Shown here: piece by piece, positions 1-11,058 of the stretch | Numbering within the stretch: position 1 is the stretch's first letter | Layout: each line of letters starts with the position of its first letter | Origin: Alentia gelatinosa | Lineage: Eukaryota > Annelida > Polychaeta > Phyllodocida > Polynoidae | Direction of reading: 5' to 3' | Assembly (NCBI GenBank): GCA_950022655.1 | Contig: OX465587.1 | Coordinates: 26,043,716 to 26,107,715, forward strand | Length of the DNA stretch: 64,000 bases | Translations under genes and position numbers: made by a program | The notes under the pieces: model-generated | What the model saw: the letters and a program-made list of their open reading frames with translations, nothing else | What the model was told of the DNA's origin: nothing | The model's database searches: none

Positions 1-7
1 CTCCTAG

Positions 8-48
8 TTATTTCGTTGCATTAAATATTTTTCAATGCAACGAAATAA
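8..48. repeat. Perfect 15-bp hairpin
   Basis: Bases 8-22 and 34-48 are exact reverse complements (TTATTTCGTTGCATT) around an 11-base AT-rich loop. No gene lies beside it. It could be an arm of a MITE that is cut by the window edge. The structure is seen directly; its origin is unknown. Confidence 0.7.
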
Positions 49-286
49 TTAAGTTGCACCAGACATACGTAACTCCACTTTCAAGAAAAAGAAATGTGGT
101 AAAGAAACACAAGGATGGCAATCAAAGGTAACCAGATGTTACACTCAGAACGTTCAGAGCAATCCATAGTGACAGGTATTCATTTCAAAATAGTAAATAG
201 AAAATCCTAAAAGCACAAACAAAGGCAGCAAGACTGATAAACGTTTTTCTAAGAAATTTTGCATACATACAACTATACAAAAATAG

Positions 287-800
287 AGAAGAAGATGCAG
301 AGCGTAACATGATAGAGATATCTTTAAGAAGAATTAGTAGAAACCAAACGAGAGTCAGCCTTGTCAATGTTTATGCCACGATGGGCAGGTTGTGTATTAC
401 TACACGAGGCGTTAGCCGAGTTTAGTGAGTAGCAGATCTGACCAGAGTGGCATAAACATTGACAAGGCTAACTCGAGTTCGGTTTTGTATTTATCCTACC
501 CCATCTCACCGATATACAGAGAAAATTTTGTAATTATCCATGATAGTAGCGTTTTGACACTGCCGGATCTACTTTCGTTATCTGGTCCCTGATTGGTCCG
601 TTTTTTTATTCACCTCGGTGCATAAATAACACTTTATTCAACGCTCCGTCAAATACATTGAGTCAATGTTAAACCTATGGCGTTTTTTATTAGGGGTAGG
701 ATAACAATCATTATCTATAATGAGAAGAAGATGCAGAGCGTAACATCATAGACAGAGCGTAACATGATAGAAAGATCTTTAAGAAGAACAATCATTATCT
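287..800. repeat. Local duplication flanking a foldback element
   Basis: The segment starting GAGAAGAAGATGCAGAGCG at 287-335 recurs at 722-787, the second time with an internal repeat of AGAGCGTAACATSATAG. The hairpin/TIR element at 341-704 lies between the two copies. The motif ACAATCATTATCTATA also occurs on both sides of the right-hand copy. This is a local segmental duplication, too long for a simple target-site duplication. Confidence 0.6.
341..704 (-). mobile_element. Foldback family A, copy 1 (hairpin + TIR module)
   Basis: The hairpin has a 23-bp perfect core: 357-379 pairs with 447-469, and pairing extends imperfectly to 341 and 486. Its tip includes GAGGCGTTAGCCGAG. Next to it, 491-704 is a module with inverted ends TTATCCTACCCC and GGGGTAGGATAA. 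The module carries the family signature GTTAAACCTATGGCG close to the right end. There is no coding capacity, so it is a non-autonomous element. The hairpin-then-module order matches the copy at 37,657-37,902. Confidence 0.7.
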
Positions 801-1639
801 ATATATGACAGTTTGTTGCGACTGCAGAGAGTCCCGTGAACATAAGAAGTCCTAGGAGAATTTGTAATGGTGCATTATTCATGACAGCAGTTGTTCACCA
901 AACACGTAGAGCATTACCTGCTTTTACGAAGTAGGGATAGGAGTAATGATCAATAGGATATTCCACCTTATACAGTGCATGGTGGATCTTTAGAATATTT
1001 ACACCCTTTCCTAGACCTATGCATGTATATCAAGATAATCCCTCATGACCCTCCAGATAACCCCAATGCTTGTGGTGACGTTTCCCTTGAAGCTTTAGGC
1101 TGCTTTGTCATAGTGACTGTACAGCCACCTGGCAGTTTATAAATAAATCATCTTACTTAGTCACATAGACTCGACAGTTATCGGATACTCATCTTTACTT
1201 AGGTTAGTCATTAGGTGACCCATCAGGTTTGCAAATAAAGAATTTAAAGTGTTGATTCAGGGGATACAGGGGTCCAACCATTCCATGATCATGAAAGTGT
1301 ATACATGTACATGCCACTTTGAAAAAACAAAGTAGCTTGACGCTCGTGAGAGTTGGGTATGGTACTGAAAGAGCTGCATGCCTGTCTATTGACTGCCACC
1401 GTGTGTGCGAATCGCACCATATATGTTACTGCCAGCTTGTTGCAGTATTTAGCACTATGAAGTGATGAGTTTTAATGGATTAAAAGCATCTTCGGGAAGT
1501 GGCTGTGAACATAAACCTGCTTAAGTCTGATTTAATGTGAACATTCATTGAATGATTGAAATAATTCAGGATAAAATGCATTACAACGTGTAAGCTTCCT
1601 CTAGCAGGTTCCTGTGTCAGCCAGGCCAAGAGGAGTGTT

Positions 1640-2065
1640 GGTGCGCGTCACATTTTTCTACATGGGTGTCATTCTTTTCTCAACGGAAAGAATGTTTTTT
1701 TTCCATGGTTTTCTATATAGGCTTCAATCATCTCTCATGGTTTTCTCTATGGGCGTCACATTTTGCTCCATAGGCATCATAGTTTTCTCTATGGGGGTCA
1801 TGCTTTTCTTCATGTGCGTCAGGGTTTTCTCTATAATTGAAATGGTATTCTGCATGGGCGTCATGGTTTTCTCTATAGGCGTCACGTTTTTTATTTGGGC
1901 GTCACGACTTCCTCTATGGGCGTAATGGTTTTCTCCATGGGCATCATGGTTTTCCATATGGGCGTATTGGTTTTCTCCATGGCGTCATGGTTTTCTTCAT
2001 AAGTGTCATGGTTTCTTCTATGGGCGTTATGTTTTTCTCCATGGGCATCAAGGCCGGTAGTTATG
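1640..2065. repeat. 21-bp minisatellite
   Basis: About twenty degenerate tandem units of roughly 20-21 bp, close to GGTTTTCTCTATGGGCGTCAT. The period is nearly a multiple of three, so open frames run through it on both strands (for example 1,614-1,925 + and 1,724-1,957 -). Their proteins are only the repeat translated, so I do not call them genes. Confidence 0.8.
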
Positions 2066-2069
2066 GGCA

Positions 2070-4028
2070 TCGCCCATCTTTTAACTGACTTATTCTGGAC
2101 ATATTCCCAATGAATGGGCAATTAACTATGAATGGAAAGTGCGCTTTCCATTGGTTAGCGGTGACCATATCACTACCAACCAATGGTAAGGTTACCAATC
2201 AATGGAAAGCACATGGCCATCTGATACTTTAACTCTCTCAGCCAATCACTGCCTTAAATTCATGACAAACTAAAAAAAGGGTAGTTACCGCCGTTATCAT
2301 GGCAACTGTGAAGCAAAAAGACAAAGTACTTAATCTCATTTTGTGTACTTAATGAATTTCTTTTTTACATTGTTAAGAACCATTTGGTATACAGAATAAA
2401 AGATAGACTAGCACAAAGTCTATTTTGTATACAAAATAAAAATAAAGTATTTTTTGTACCATTTTGTTCACAGAATATGCACAGGATAGGTATGTTACAA
2501 ATGGGGCCTCATGGTAATCATATCCGGTATTATGAAGAAACCATTTCAAATGTAGAATTTAACAATATCAATAGACGAGTGACAGGTAAATCAAAGTTTG
2601 AAAGAGCTGGTAACCGAGCTAATAGACCGAGAAGGGCATCAATGCCTAACCAGTAAATATGTTTTCTTATTATTGTATACCTGGAAATAATTGAAAACAC
2701 AATATTAATGACTGAGCCTCGTACATTATTAATACTGTACCCCTTGCAGCGGGAAGTATGTCAGAGGGGTTCAACCCCAGGCATAAAAGGATAAGGTTCT
2801 TCAGTTAGAAGTGATGTTAACTCAGACATTGCATGTGGTAGGCTATTGTTCCAAAAGGGTTAAGAAAATAATATTATTTTGATTAAGCTAGCTCTCGAGC
2901 ATGACGAAGGAAGATCAACACAATTTAAAACATGGAACCATTGAATCAAGAACCATAAGACGAGTTGAGAAGTATGAAACTAAGAAATTTCTATTTGGAA
3001 GTGAGAAACTCTAGTGCTCATTGTTCAATTACGATTAGAATATCAAAATCTCCAGTTTATAGATCTAGTGTATAACGGTGTCAAGTTCCCCATCTGTATA
3101 TATACATATATATAATGGCTTATCAAAAAAGTAACTGTTTGAAATAATGAGATGGAATACATCTTGTTTAAAAGAATGTGAATCAAACAACCAAATGCGT
3201 AACTCTATTAATAAAAGAGTATAAGCCAAGTTATGTTCGTGTTTAGAAACTATTCTGTTAATAGATAATGAAAGCATAATAATATCATAAGGTAGCTGAG
3301 GTTTTTATTCACTACGATAAACTATTAATTGGCAAGTAAGACGTCAGGGGGCGGCTGTTATGCGTAAGTGTGGCTGCTTACTTAATGTTTTATTTTGGCA
3401 AACAAAGGTAAACAGATACAAAAGTTATTGGTCTCCAGTTTTAATTTGTTTTGAGACGTCGTCACAACAAATGGTGATTCATAAGTACAGAGAGATTCGT
3501 GACAGTGCCTGTTAACCGTAAATTACCGAAATACAATCCGAAGTAAATCCATTGCGCCACATTAGTTCCAGGCAGTCACATATACACACATACCTCTTTG
3601 AATTATATATTTACCATACTGGAAACAGTCCAGTTAGTAGTACTAACAGCTTAAAAATAGATCTGAGTCTTATTTTGGAAAGGTTTGTGCTTGTTGGGTG
3701 CGAAGTGTGTTTTGGTTTGGTGTTGTTAGGTTACCATGGTAACGGAGGGGTGAGGTCGGGTGATGTGGGTCAGTCTGCACTCATGCTTCACCTTACGGCA
3801 CCGTCTACTCGTGTTTCCAGCAGCTCACCTGACTCAGAGTCTCCTTCCCACCAAAAACGAAGTCTCCTTACGAAATGTACCTAGCACCTAAAAACAGCTA
3901 CCCTGGAGATTTCGGAAAAAAATTCAAAATTAGGACAAATTATCATGTATTTCACAATATCAGAGTTTCTTGGATGTTCATTGAATATAAATCATTTAGA
4001 ACTAGTCATAATAATCGCATAAGAGTGA
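2070..4028. other. Intergenic, no gene seen
   Basis: AT-rich sequence with no convincing exon. An imperfect palindrome (ATGGAAAG pairing with CTTTCCAT) sits near 2,130-2,150. The stretch ACTGTACCCCTTGCAGCGGG at 2,734 has a close relative at 10,610, so it is a dispersed repeat fragment. Frames at 2,384-2,656 and 3,552-3,884 have no recognisable domain or repeat support. Confidence 0.5.
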
Positions 4029-4110
4029 CCGTAATCTCCTCGTATTTGACGATATAATATTCTCGCTCTCGCTAGAATATTACAACGCGTCAACTACGAG
4101 ATGATTACGG
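4029..4110. repeat. CG-tip hairpin
   Basis: CCGTAATCTCCTCGTATTTGAC (4,029 on) pairs imperfectly with its inverse ending at 4,110, and an inner stem AATATTC/GAATATT closes on the tip CTCGCTCTCGCTAG. The layout, a stem with a CG-rich tip holding two CTCG/TCGC blocks, resembles the foldback hairpins elsewhere in the window, although the arm sequence is different. Confidence 0.6.
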
Positions 4111-5417
4111 CTACACGTGCACAAAGCCATTCGTCATTGTGTATGTATTCAGCACCACGACTTTCTCATCCGACTCATGCGCCGTGGCCAGCCAGCATGG
4201 CGTCATGCCTCAATGAACACAGTGATCATACTCTCCCGCATGACTGGACTCAGTCACAGAATCGCCACATTAGATCGCTCTACTTCGAAAACAAAAGTAA
4301 GAAAAAAAAGGCTAGCGAACAAAGTAGTGTTGTTCCCAAGACCAACATCAATGTTTCTTACCTGTCCAATAGAGTATTGCAGTTCATGAATGCTATCTCT
4401 AGCCTGTATTTCCATATGCTATGTTACTTTATGTTATATCGAACCAGTGTAGCCAGAATAAGTCTCAATGATATCTGGGCCATACCTGCAATAAATAAGT
4501 ATAAGGCTTTAGGAGTGATATATATTTCCAAATTGACATGTATATATGCATGTTTGTAAGTCAATCTCATCGGGGTGCCAATTAAATATTTTCTGTAACT
4601 GAGTTTAATTCATTAGACTAGAGCTAAAGCGAGGTGAAAAAAGCTATTTTTAGGTTTTCAACGGCTTTCCTCCAATAAGAATATAAAAAATATGCATATC
4701 GCTTGGAGCAGCAATACAAAACATACACATGGTCTGTGCAACCAAATATCACAATGCACCACAGAATACTCCACTCCTACATAGCATATCATTGATCGCT
4801 ATGATTGTTGATAACAACCATACACAATGTAAACACGGGATAAATCATATTTTAAAGATGTAGTATATAAATACTAAATTTATGATAGCTGCAATGGCTG
4901 ATGTTTTTGAAAACTGATGCTACCATCCTCTGTGTTTATGTTGACGACATAATGTCAATATAATTTCTTTTCGCCAAACATACAGATTACTTTATATCTA
5001 AATAGATTAATCGTATTATTTCTTATTTGAAGCAGCGTTTATTTCATTTATGGTACGTTATGGTACAATATGAACATTAATCCATTCCGATTAAACATAT
5101 ACCTTTTAGCATTTGCATTGACATTAGATTGACATTTGTAAAACTTCACTTTTGAAAATTCCTTCATGTTTTTATCCCTGCCAATTAATTCTAATTCGGA
5201 ACCTTAGAAACATATGTATAGAACTACACAGGACAATACACCGTCTTGACACAAGCTCTCAATCAGTTTGACTGCAATTTCCCTATTGCAAAGCTCTTCT
5301 TTTGGTATCCTTAAAAAAGCTAGCGTTACAGATGGGAATCGCTTGTACAACGTAAACATGAGTTGTTTCACTAAAAATCAATTTCATCTTATCGGTGATT
5401 TGGCTGTGACGCCTGCA

Positions 5418-5706
5418 TTAGGCCTGGCGTCCACCTACAACGATGGAAATTTAGAACTCCCGATATGGCACCGATACAAAAAGCAAATATCGGAGACATA
5501 TCGGGAAAGTGCAATATCGTAGACATATGTCTAGACATGCGAATCCACCATGCATCTCAATGGTTTTTTTTTCGGTGCCTAATCGCAGAAACGTGGTCAA
5601 CTGCCCCGATATTAGGTGACCTTCCGACGCGATTTTGATTTTGTATCGGAAGGTGCATCATAGACCATATCGGAGCCATATCGTAGTAGGTGGACGCCGG
5701 GCCTTA
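5418..5706. mobile_element. PIF/Harbinger-like MITE with TTA duplication
   Basis: The 283-bp element at 5,421-5,703 has inverted ends of about 28 bp beginning GGCCTGGCGTCCACCTAC and ending GTAGGTGGACGCCGGGCC, with few mismatches. It is flanked on both sides by TTA (5,418-5,420 and 5,704-5,706). A 3-bp TWA duplication with G-rich ends is typical of PIF/Harbinger. The interior is rich in ATATCGG/CCGATAT motifs and codes for nothing. Confidence 0.8.
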
Positions 5707-5924
5707 CCCTTATTATGAAGGTCAAACTGCAAGTTCACCATGTACATAATGCCATACCGTTGCAAATCCATTAGCTAGATGCAGGAAAATGTGTGGATGG
5801 GGCAGTGGAGTTCATAGTCGATTACTTACAAACATTCTGTTAGGTTTTATGCCGGAGCCACTGCAGGTGTCATGTCACAGGGAGGTCTAATCGATGAGAT
5901 GAGGTTGACAGGCAAGCAGGGAAA

Positions 5925-6003
5925 ACAGGCAGATCCAGGACCCGAACCTGCAACCGTTTACAATCCACAGGCAAATGTTCCGCCAACTGAGCTATCCTGT
6001 GTT
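5925..6003 (-). repeat. tRNA-derived SINE head
   Basis: On the - strand there is a pol III A box, TAGCTCAGTTGGCGG (complement of 5,980-5,994), and a B box, GGTTCGGGTCC (complement of 5,938-5,948), at tRNA-like spacing. The anticodon arm does not fold as a clean tRNA, so this is a SINE head or tRNA pseudogene and not a working tRNA. The body would extend toward lower coordinates. Confidence 0.7.
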
Positions 6004-6615
6004 ATTAGAATATTTCAATCCTGTCAACAACACTTACTCACTGTTATTATCGCCAAATAATGTAAAAAGTAGAAGTAATACTGGTGTATGGAAACAATTA
6101 ATATTCTATGTAAAACAAACTGGTACCAGTTTAGGCTATATAAAGGTGATCCCTTTAAATTACATAGACACGGCGACTCTCACGGACCACACATGGTTTG
6201 ATAAATTGATCTTTAGTCAGCATTTCAGGCAGTAATAGCTGCGTTTTTTTGTGGTATGAACCTCCTCCCCCCTCTTATCTTTGCAGAGTGGATATAATAT
6301 TCCAAGAAATAATACAGTACTAACATTGCACTTCTTCTGTGATGAACGGGGCGTAGGGAAACACTTATATCTCCCATCGCTTTGCGACCACGAATTGCGA
6401 CCACAACATTAAACTTCTTACCTAGCTAATCGTCCATGTCTCAATCTAGGGTATTCCAGAATGTGAAAGAAGGCCTGGCTCCAGTAGCAGCCAGCTGTAT
6501 TAGTCCTGAGCTTACAGGACAATACACTGGGTGTAGGGTGGGTGTGGAGACGTGACATGACTATACAATGGAGGGGGAGGGATTCAACAGCAATAGGACT
6601 ACATAATATCAAAGA

Positions 6616-6748
6616 TTTTAACCTACCCCATTTCCATATTTTTTCAGTATCAGAAAGTAGTGGCATAAACAACACTTTATGTCACGCCCGTGAAATAAAC
6701 AAATCCCATGTTAAGCCTATGGCGTTTTTTATTAGGGGTAGGATAAAA
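6616..6748 (-). mobile_element. Foldback family A TIR module
   Basis: A 133-bp module with inverted ends TTTTAACCTACCCC and GGGGTAGGATAAAA. The interior shares GTGGCATAAACAACACTTTAT and the GTTAAGCCTATGGCGTTTTTTA end with the module at 491-704. I see no clear hairpin attached here, so the module can occur alone. Confidence 0.7.
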
Positions 6749-7712
6749 GAAGAGAGCTAGTGAAGGCAGTATGTCAGCCCATTATTCAAATGTATTTTCT
6801 TGGTTATCTAGGAGACAAATGTGAGACCTTCGCATTTCTAGACTCCAGTCATAAAAGAGGAACCTGTTGATCAGTCAGTTAAAATGCCGGTAAATGAAGG
6901 TACAATTCAGCTTTAGTTAATGCCCAAAAGAAACCGCTGGATGATGTGAGAGTGTCAGTTCTTTTAATTAATTGTCATTCAAGAACTCTCCCTCGGTCAG
7001 AGAAAGGAGAAGAGAAGAGAGACGAAAGAGATACAAAAACTGGTAAAACATGAACAACAAGAACGAACACACGAGAAATAATAACAAGACTGCAAGAGAA
7101 AAGAGGAGCCACTAGAAGAAAACTAATCTTCATCACTTCCATTTGTATTATAGAATTATTAGTTGAATTCATAGGAAAAAGACCGTGAACGAAAATGACC
7201 ATTTTCAGTAGATTCATGACCTTTCATTGACCCCTCACCGTTCCTTCGTAATAACCAATTGGTTTAAATGGAATATTAGATTAGACCCTGTGCGGTCAAC
7301 TTGCAATAATCAATCCTTGAATAATTCAAATGGCTAATCAAGGTTAACCCAATTCAAACATATACAACATTAAGTTGATTAAGTTGAAAATCAATGTTAC
7401 ACATCCCTCAGCTGGAGCTAGAGAGCCTTAAGTGGTAAACCTATCGAACCTAGTTACTGGACATATTGTCTTTGAGTTAAAGTTAATCAAATCGAGTATT
7501 CCATGCTTGCTGTATCTGTTCTCAGATGTGACGCTTTCGGTAAGTGATGTTGTGCCACATTCACTTGGAGATACAACCCAAAATGTATAAAGTGATTTAT
7601 CATTATCTGTAGCACCTTCAATATTCCAAGCATTAGATAGACTGTACACGACATCGGCGAGGTTTTCATGATCATTGACGTCACTCACCGAAAAGCTATG
7701 AAATCGACTCCT

Positions 7713-7852
7713 GGGACCTGTTTCACTAGTTTCGTGACATGTCTGTGACACCATACAGACATTGAGATTGTCTAGTTTTGTGACAACACAAGTAGCTGCC
7801 CTTAGGAAAAGACAGACCCCAAACATAAGAATTAGACAAATCTACACATCAT
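7713..7852. repeat. Diverged half copy of the GGGACCTG MITE
   Basis: It starts GGGACCTGTTTCACTAGT at 7,713, like the intact element at 7,853, and holds an internal CTAGTTTTGTGACA near 7,776. It looks like an older or partial copy next to the younger one. The 132-codon frame on the - strand at 7,428-7,826 runs through it, which weakens that frame as a gene. Confidence 0.55.
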
Positions 7853-8019
7853 GGGACCTGTTTCACTAGTTTTGTGACAAAAATGTTAGACGGACATGAA
7901 AAGCGGCACCAACAGTGCAAGCAAGAATGGACAAAACAAAGTCTAATGTCTAGTTCTTATGAAACCGGACACCATCTACCGCCATCTAGACATGTCACAA
8001 AACTAGTGAAACAGGTCCC
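7853..8019. mobile_element. 167-bp MITE with 27-bp perfect TIRs
   Basis: The ends are exact reverse complements over 27 bp: 7,853-7,879 and 7,993-8,019, beginning GGGACCTGTTTCACTAGT. The interior is non-coding. The flanking target duplication is not clear, so I do not assign a superfamily. Perfect ends point to fairly recent movement. Confidence 0.8.
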
Positions 8020-9030
8020 TGGCGTGGCCTAAACCTGGCCGGACTAGCCAATAAGAACTAGGCAGCCATAGGACGTGAGGAGCGATGATACCTGAATAAA
8101 GTCAATATTGAAGTAATTAGTAACCGTGCGTGACGTGTTCCCATTTGTGATTAGGTCGGGTGACTCAAACTTGCACCATGTGAGTTACTCAATATCCACT
8201 GCTTATATCTATTGTCTCCTAAGACCTTCCATGTTTCTTTATTTGAACAAGCTGGTTCTTTCTCCAGTAGCTTATGTTAGAGAATAAGTCATTAATGAAT
8301 TCCAACTTTGTATTACTTATGCAGATGTTTATGTAAAGTCCTCTGGGCGTTAGGTGGTAATTCATCTGTTGGTATTTGAAAAAATCTCTTTTCTTTTACC
8401 ATTGGAAAACAAACGAACTTTTCCCTTCCTACAAGGCTTTGCCACAAAAATCAGAAGCAGCACCTCGTCCGTTATCGACTACTAATTAAACCAATTGTAT
8501 AGCGCATTATAAATTGCAATATCCTTCTTTACTCCCTGCTCACTATATATACTTGAAAACAGAAATAAAAGCTGCTTTATGATGATAGTAACAATTATGA
8601 CTGATTGTCTGCCAAATCAGAAATAAAGCACCACCCTTTGTTCTCTGACAGGCCTGGTTGTGTATCTATATTGTCAACATTTCTGCCAAGGTCGTCCACA
8701 TGTGGTATTCACGGTGGGTCGATAGGTATTTGAGGAATCTCCCATTGATAATGGCGGTCAGCTTCATCATGTATAGTGGTGTGGCCTTCGTTACAACAAT
8801 GCCTACATTAGAGAAATGTTTTATCTGAAAGGGGAGGAGATGTTGTGGGAAGCGAATTGCCGGGTTCAGGCTTTGATGCCAGTTCCTTTATTTACAGTGG
8901 TGTTATCAATAGCTATTTACTCATCAAGAATATCTTTATCTATCTAGAAGCTTAGATTATATGGGCGATGAGGTCACACAATTAGCCAATTATTCAGTGA
9001 TAGGGTAAGATGAAATCGGAAATACACTCA
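8020..9030. other. Intergenic, nothing identified
   Basis: AT-rich sequence without a credible exon, tandem array or paired inverted ends. Confidence 0.5.
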
Positions 9031-9170
9031 CTCCACAAATAATACGCCATTCAATTTGGCATGCTACGTAAGCTCACTTTAGCTTTGCCCCGTGAGATTA
9101 AGCCGCAACCAAAAATCATAGCATATTTTCAGTGGCTACGGATCTCGATGCAGTTCCTTCTTAATCTCAC
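9030..9170. repeat. Decayed foldback family A hairpin
   Basis: An inner stem around GCTACGTAAGCTCAC and GTGAGATTAAGCCGC closes on TTTAGCTTTGCCCC. The right arm, with GCATATTTTCAGTGGCTACGG followed by GATCTCGATGCAGTTCCTTC, closely matches the hairpin at 45,811-45,956. No TIR module is recognisable beside it. Confidence 0.5.
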
Positions 9171-10900
9171 ATTTGTTTGTTGGCAGACAACATTTCACCA
9201 AGACAGAGTTCGTTGATAGTATAGTTTTGACGAGGCTGGGTGTGAGGTGTCTTTTTAATGGGTTTTTTTTGTATTAAGGTCATGATTCACTTCAGTTCAG
9301 TTAACTTGGTAAGACATGGATTTACATCGAGATATCGCGTCATGTGTTATGATGTGCTAGTGATCCTTGGCATTTGAACGAGAAAATACTTAAGTAATAT
9401 GAATACATACATATAGTACAAAAAGCTGTATTTAAATCGATTGCTAGAATAAAGTAGGACATGTTGATGATGATCAGGAGGGTGGTGGCTTCACTTTTTT
9501 CATCAAAACGTTGTTCAAGACTGCTCCATTCATTAATGTGCAGTACTAGATATCTAGCTGATACAAGATGGAGGCTACAGACGGCTCCATATTTATGTGC
9601 AGAACTGGGTGTTTGGATCAATTACTTCCGACTCTTTTTGACACAACTTTTCGGCTGCTCCACTTGGGTTCATACAATTTTCAGCTGCTCCACTTATTTA
9701 TATCCAGCTCTTATAATTCAACGAATCAGGGTCATATTTGTGTCGAATGTATAAGATTTAAGATATTGTGGCATAAAGATCGCATATTTGCTGTATATTT
9801 CGTTTAAACATTGCTAAAGGCTCATAGGCATTAGTCACACATGTTTGTACGCCTGGAGAGTATAGCATGCGATACACATATTTACGCCGTCACGATCTAA
9901 ACCTAATGTTGCGATCAGCTGGATATCGCCTGTCAAATCTCTTTCATCGATGTGATGTTTATCACAAAGCCAGTGCCTATTTTTAGCACATCAATAGACA
10001 CATTTTATGCTAATCAGATCAGTAAGATTTATGATACCTTTTTCTCTGTATGGGGAACTGCAGACAGGCGGTCGAGTTCATCAATGAATGATAAGTCTGA
10101 TCGTGTCCTCGTGGGGACTCTGCTATTATTGCTCTACGCTTGTGACTGGTGTCTATGGTTGTTATCAACACTGATGTGAACAGAGGAATACTTGATGAAC
10201 AAACGAATCGATCTACATCATCTTTATAGGTTCACTTAAATTTTATATGAACTGTCCTTTTAAGGCATGACAGAGCCTGGTATGGTATTTACGTAATATA
10301 TCATCACGTAACACGCAGTAATTAGCAGTCGAAATCAGCTCTGCAAAAGAGTGGAATTTATAAAGAATTCAAAAATGAGATCAAAGTATACTCAGTATAC
10401 GATTGGTAATTATCATAATCATGTACACACCATAATTACATATCACCAATGTCATTAGGAAAAGTCCTTCATGTGCTCAAAACGGTTTTCGTCGATGTCA
10501 GTCATCGATTATTAATACATACCTTAAAATATATTTTTAAAACGCTATTTTAAGCATTTAAGCTCAATCCTTACGGCCTCTTGTGACAGCAGGCACGAAC
10601 ATTACTATTACTGCACCCCTAGCAGCGGGCAGTATTTGTAGACATTCGTACACAGGCATATAATAATATCTATCACAATGTTTGTGCACTGGATTAAGTA
10701 TTATTCGATATAGACGTGTCTACCTACAGTGAAAGAACTAACCTCAGTGTTAGAACTGTTTGCATTTACTAGAATGAAATATTCCAAACTTTCGAATATT
10801 TTGATAGCAGTCCTTATGGATATTATCTTATGAACTATATAATTGTTGTTGTGGAACTGTTTTAAGATTAATCGAGCTATATTTGACCTTTTGACTTATT
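9171..10900. other. Intergenic, no gene seen
   Basis: Short open frames only, without domain signals. ACTGCACCCCTAGCAGCGGG at 10,610 is a relative of the fragment at 2,734. TTGACTTATTTCAG, ending near 10,904, is a plausible 3' splice site just upstream of the 937-codon gene and could open its coding exon. Confidence 0.4.
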
Positions 10901-11058
10901 TCAGTGAGAGGGGCAGCGAGGAAATTAAGATAGGATTGAAAGTCTACAACAGAAAGGGAAAAAATTATCCGAAGGAAGTGAAAGAACAACTCATCATTAT
11001 TTAGAATGGAAAATAATTGGCTAACATAAAGGACAAGTTTAGGTAAAGCATTTCACAC

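Noticed and set aside
1614..2121. Met/Phe/Ser/Gly-rich and Thr/Pro/Met-rich frames
   Set aside because: Product of the 21-bp minisatellite.
5925..6003. Functional tRNA gene on the - strand
   Set aside because: The A and B boxes are good, but the anticodon and acceptor stems do not pair, so it is kept only as a SINE head.
7428..7826. 132-codon frame on the - strand that looked like a small gene
   Set aside because: Its N-terminal half runs through a MITE copy (7,713 on), and I see no domain or splice signals.
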